Shown piece by piece: positions 60,840 to 64,000 of a stretch of 64,000 nt of DNA. The stretch is from Sapria himalayana (taxonomy: Eukaryota > Streptophyta > Magnoliopsida > Malpighiales > Rafflesiaceae). Location: contig JAREIK010001468.1 in the NCBI GenBank assembly GCA_029783825.1, forward strand, positions 1,302,001 through 1,366,000. The letters run 5' to 3'. The first letter of the stretch is position 1; every line of letters starts with the position of its first letter. The position numbers and the translations under genes were made by a program. The notes below the pieces were generated by a model, which worked only from the letters and a program-made list of their open reading frames with translations, was not told the origin of the DNA and searched no databases.

Positions 60840-61934
60840 CACAACTACAATCCAACTACGGCAGAATCAAAAACGAAACAAAATCACAACAGAAATGCAT
60901 GAAATAAAATGGTTCACTAGTCGTTCAACACGATTAGTTATATCTACCATAAAATACTTAAGTGTTACAGATTATAACAAAAACAGAGAGCTTACAGTAT
61001 GTGCAGCACAGAAACAGTTGCAAAAAATCGCGCATAGAGAGAGAAGAAATTTCAGAGAAAAATAGTTCCACACGCAAAAAATAGCAGCCCAGAAACAAAA
61101 AACAAAAAATAATTTATATTTAATATAATTTCCGGTTTAATTAACCAGAGCAGTTCGGATCACTCGGACTGGCCAAGCTCTGCTCCAAAAATTTTTCAGC
61201 AAGACCTTCATTATTGTGCTATTGCTGCATTCTCGGTCCCTTAATATTTTTTTTCCTGTACTTACATAAAAATATTAAAAAAGAAATAATTTGGTTATAT
61301 AAAATAGAAAATCAAAATAAATTATATACAGCAGTGCTATGCAAACATATATAGGTTTTTGGGTTTCTTTTGTTTTGTTTTTTTTTTTGTTAGTGGTGTT
61401 GTGTTTGGCTCGTGGAAGCTAAAGATAGATGCTTATTCATTATGACTGAGTCATTTTAGCGAGGGTTCACCTAAGATTGATTCAGATAAATAATTGGTGA
61501 TTGATGTATAATTATTTATTGACCTGTGATAGTTTATCGATTGGTGCATGAGTGTATGGCTGGTGTATTTGGTTCATGTCATACATGCAATAAGGTTTGT
61601 AAATTAGCTTGAAGATGACTTTATGATGATTCTTAGAGATACTTAATTTTCTATGATATGTCATATTTTTAGTGTGTGAGACATATACGCACCAACTTAA
61701 AGTAGATGTTGTGATATGTAAGTATTATTTTTTATTTTTGTATTTATTTTTGTTTTATTAATATATGTTGTGATATTAGAATGTTCTAGAAACATCCTAA
61801 TATAATGGCCATTCAACTATTATCATTTATGTTGGAAGCATCTCCACATTGGACACGAATGCTGGCTGAGCCAAACAATGGAGAAAATTGAAAACATCAT
61901 TATTCACTAATGCCGTTCATAAGAAATGCCCAAT

Positions 61935-61936
<2 letters not shown>

Positions 61937-61982
<46 letters not shown>
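61937..61982. repeat. T46 homopolymer forming the polypyrimidine tract of a TRAPPC11 acceptor
   Basis: An uninterrupted run of about 46 T is followed by GCATTTTGCAG and the exon at 61994. Sequencing length errors are likely here. Confidence 0.9.
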
Positions 61983-61984
<2 letters not shown>

Positions 61985-61993
61985 ATTTTGCAG

Positions 61994-64000
61994 CTTAACA
62001 GACGAGGGCATCCATTTTGGCATGGCAGAAGGGAAAAGGTTTCAAGATTCTTCTGATGCAATTGCTGTTCTCAAAGAGTCGTACAAACCACACAGCGATC
62101 GCAAGGCCCAGAGGATGTCTGCTTTCTGCGAGTTACAGAAGGCAGGAGAATACTATGCCATTGGCGATTTCGCTGGTGCAAAAGTTCTCCTTGACAGCGT
62201 TGCAGGCCTCTACAGAAGAGAAGGATGGGTTTCATTGTTGTGGGAGGTGCTGGGGTATCTGCGACAGTGCTCAAGGAAAAATGATCTCGTCAGAGAATAT
62301 GTAGAGTACTCTCTTGAAATGGCTTCTCTGCCAATTTTGTCTAGCGACGATGGGCATGCAACTCTTCCTCGGAAGGAGAGCATCCACAAGGAGATATTTC
62401 AGCTTATCGGCGGAGGCGCGGCAGCATCCGGAGGTAATGCCGACCTGAGAATAAGAGGGGCCGATCCTTTGAGAATTGAAATTGATCTCTTCAGCCCCCT
62501 TAGATTAGTACTCCACGTGTCAGCTGCTTTTCACGAACAGACAATTAAGCCCGGGGCACCCACTTTGGTCACGTTGTTGCTTGCGACGCGGCTGCCCCTC
62601 GCCATTGATATCAGCCAGCTGGAGGTCAAGTTTAACCAGTCAGAGTGCAACTTTATCGTGTCCAGTTCACCAGGGCTCCCATCAGATGCCTCGTCTAATT
62701 TGCCCGGGCGTAGCCGCGTCGAGAGTGTTCATTCTCTGACCCTGACCGCTAATCATCGGTTCCCGTTGACATATTCCATCAAGTCTGGTGAGTTTCGTCG
62801 TTAATTATCATAATCAGATTTTATTGGGTAACAAATATTCTTTTCCAATTTTAATAATTTAATTATCATAATCAGATTTTATTGTTTCTTTTTTTTTAGG
62901 TTGAGATTTTATCTATATATATTTTATTTTATATTTTATCTATATATATAGCTTAATGGGAGCTGATCTCAAGTAACTAAGATAAAGTTTAACTGATGAT
63001 GATGATAGATTAAGGTGATAGAGTGCTAATAGCTAATAAGGGGGTTTCGGGAGGAGGAAGGTGTTAGAGGGTTTAAATTTTTTTTACATTATTTTAAAAT
63101 ACAGAATTTTAAATTATTTTAAAATACAGTATTTTTAATTATTTTAAAATATCTTATATTTATAATTAATAATTTTTATTTTTAATTTTATTTTTTTTAT
63201 CATGACGTATCCTAGCCGTATCCGTATCCTAGTTTTTTAGAATTTGTCGTGTCCCTGTATCTTGCCGTATCGTATCCCCGTATCCGTGTCCGTGCAACAT
63301 AGTATATATATATAATTAAAAAATAATTAAAAAATAAAAAAATATATAATATATGTGTGTGTGTGTGTGTGTGTGATTGATTTATTCATGACCCTGATAG
63401 TCTAACTAGTGGAGATGTTAAAATATCGTTTCCCTTAGGGCGCGAGTTTGATCCTCATGGGTTAGAACTTTGGTAAATATAGAAGTGTACAACAAACATA
63501 AGGAATGTTTGTGTTATCGTTGTACAGAAAAAAGTGGGAAGCTGGAGTGTCTATGCGTGGTTGCAAAGCTGGGATCTCGTTTAGAAGTGGCATGCCGGCC
63601 CGCAATGGGCATTTCAATGGACGGCCTATCAATCAGCAGGTTTGAAAATCGCCTGGATTCTTCCCCATTTATTAGCAGTAAGCATCCAGCAGCTCTTGCG
63701 TTTTCTTGCGGGGCAGCAGCCCAGGTCGATGAGCCAGAACCGCAAGTGGATCTGGCAGTTGGTGGTGCCGGCGGGCCTGCGTTGGTGGGAGAGCACTTCA
63801 CCGTTCCGATCACGGTGGCTTCGACGGGCCAGGCCATCTTCTCCGGGGAGCTCAAGGTCAATCTGGTGGACGTGGGAGGAGACGAGCCATTCAGCATGAG
63901 CGAGGTCGAGCTGGTCTCCATCGGTGGCCACCACGCCGAGCTGATGGGCATGGCTCTGGAGAGAGAAGGAGGCGAGCCCGAGGAAGAAAACGCTGTTACG
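61994..64000 (+). CDS. TRAPPC11: TRAPP complex subunit 11 (TRAPPC11), internal exons, partial at both ends
   Basis: TRAPPC11 is a subunit of the TRAPP tethering complex acting in ER-Golgi and trans-Golgi vesicle traffic. Exon 61994-62787 follows TTTTGCAG and ends TCTG before GTGAGT. Exon 63528-64000 follows TTGTACAG and is still open at the window edge. The codon GAA is split between them, giving YSIKSEKSGKLECL, as in plant homologues. The first exon covers the end of the foie-gras-type helical region (AGEYYAIGDFAGAK, GWVSLLWEVLGYLR) and the start of the Gryzun-type beta region (DLFSPLRLVL, FHEQTIKPG). The second has QVDEPEPQVDLAVGG and FSGELKVNLVDVGG. About 422 residues are visible. Earlier exons lie left of 61994 and were not found; later ones are beyond the window. 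Confidence 0.92.
63110..63304. mobile_element. Right-half fragment of a family II hAT element, inside a TRAPPC11 intron
   Basis: The sequence TATCCGTATCCTAGTTTTTT, then CGTGTCCGTGCAACATAG, matches the right side of the element at 40242-40970, including the AT-rich part before it. The left end is absent. It lies in the 740-bp intron between the two TRAPPC11 exons. Confidence 0.75.
63385..63495 (+). mobile_element. tRNA-derived SINE-like fragment in a TRAPPC11 intron
   Basis: A-box-like ATAGTCTAACTAGTGG (63397-63412) and B-box-like GCGAGTTTGATCC (63442-63454) are spaced as in tRNA-derived SINEs. A GT microsatellite precedes it. The fragment ends shortly before the 3' splice site at 63527. Confidence 0.45.

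Larger units (their letters stand above)
59585..61993. other. Spacer or intron upstream of TRAPPC11 exons
   Basis: No exon of TRAPPC11 was recognised here, although the gene must continue to the left. Contents include a 41-bp tandem repeat (60611-60733), a TA microsatellite (60804-60836), short reiterated TAGTGCTAT phrases near 60460-60550 and a T46 tract just before the exon. Confidence 0.4.

Noticed and set aside
1..64000. CRISPR array, bacterial operon, prophage or plasmid-type system
   Set aside because: The window is eukaryotic nuclear DNA; tandem arrays lack spacer structure and no prokaryotic gene sets are present.

Overview
This is a stretch of nuclear DNA from a land plant, most likely a flowering plant; I cannot name the species. 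The evidence is plant-type protein-coding genes with spliced GT-AG introns, a plant-type tRNA-Gly(GCC) gene, and typical plant transposons (hAT, PIF/Harbinger, Ty1/copia, Ty3/gypsy, tRNA-derived SINE-like copies). Exons have a moderate to high GC content. They sit in very AT-rich, repeat-laden DNA full of simple-sequence arrays, and one intron is about 10.5 kb long, which suggests a repeat-rich genome with long introns.

Layout. (1) 1-4918, + strand: the 3' end of NAA25, the auxiliary subunit of the NatB N-terminal acetyltransferase. The intron before its third-last exon holds a decayed copia element and a 1-kb T-rich array. (2) 5170-6186, - strand: a complete four-exon SWC6/ZNHIT1-type HIT zinc-finger subunit of the SWR1 chromatin remodeller, convergent with NAA25. 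(3) 7619-10482, - strand: a complete three-exon CHX-type cation/H+ antiporter. (4) 10.8-22.1 kb: intergenic transposon graveyard, with a gypsy gag-protease relic split by a Harbinger element and a copia deletion derivative with both LTRs and a primer-binding site. (5) 22368-33844, + strand: a complete two-exon mitoferrin (mitochondrial iron carrier) split by a 10,481-bp intron full of transposons. (6) 35101-35171: tRNA-Gly(GCC). (7) 35.2-61.9 kb: intergenic, with more gypsy relics, duplicated segments, long T-rich arrays and GC-rich hAT elements with perfect 8-bp target-site duplications, including a 2.4-kb hAT element with a decayed transposase. (8) 61994-64000, + strand: two internal exons of TRAPPC11, running off the right edge.

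The genes are unrelated housekeeping or transport genes (protein N-acetylation, H2A.Z deposition, cation transport, mitochondrial iron import, vesicle tethering) and form no pathway or cluster. I found no new defence or biosynthetic system. The most informative content is the transposon biology: a GC-rich hAT family whose 2.4-kb coding relic shares its termini with several short non-autonomous copies, a gypsy family that seems to carry gag and protease but no reverse transcriptase, and large directional simple-sequence arrays. All exon models come from reading splice sites and from remembered family similarity; no alignment or database search was run.
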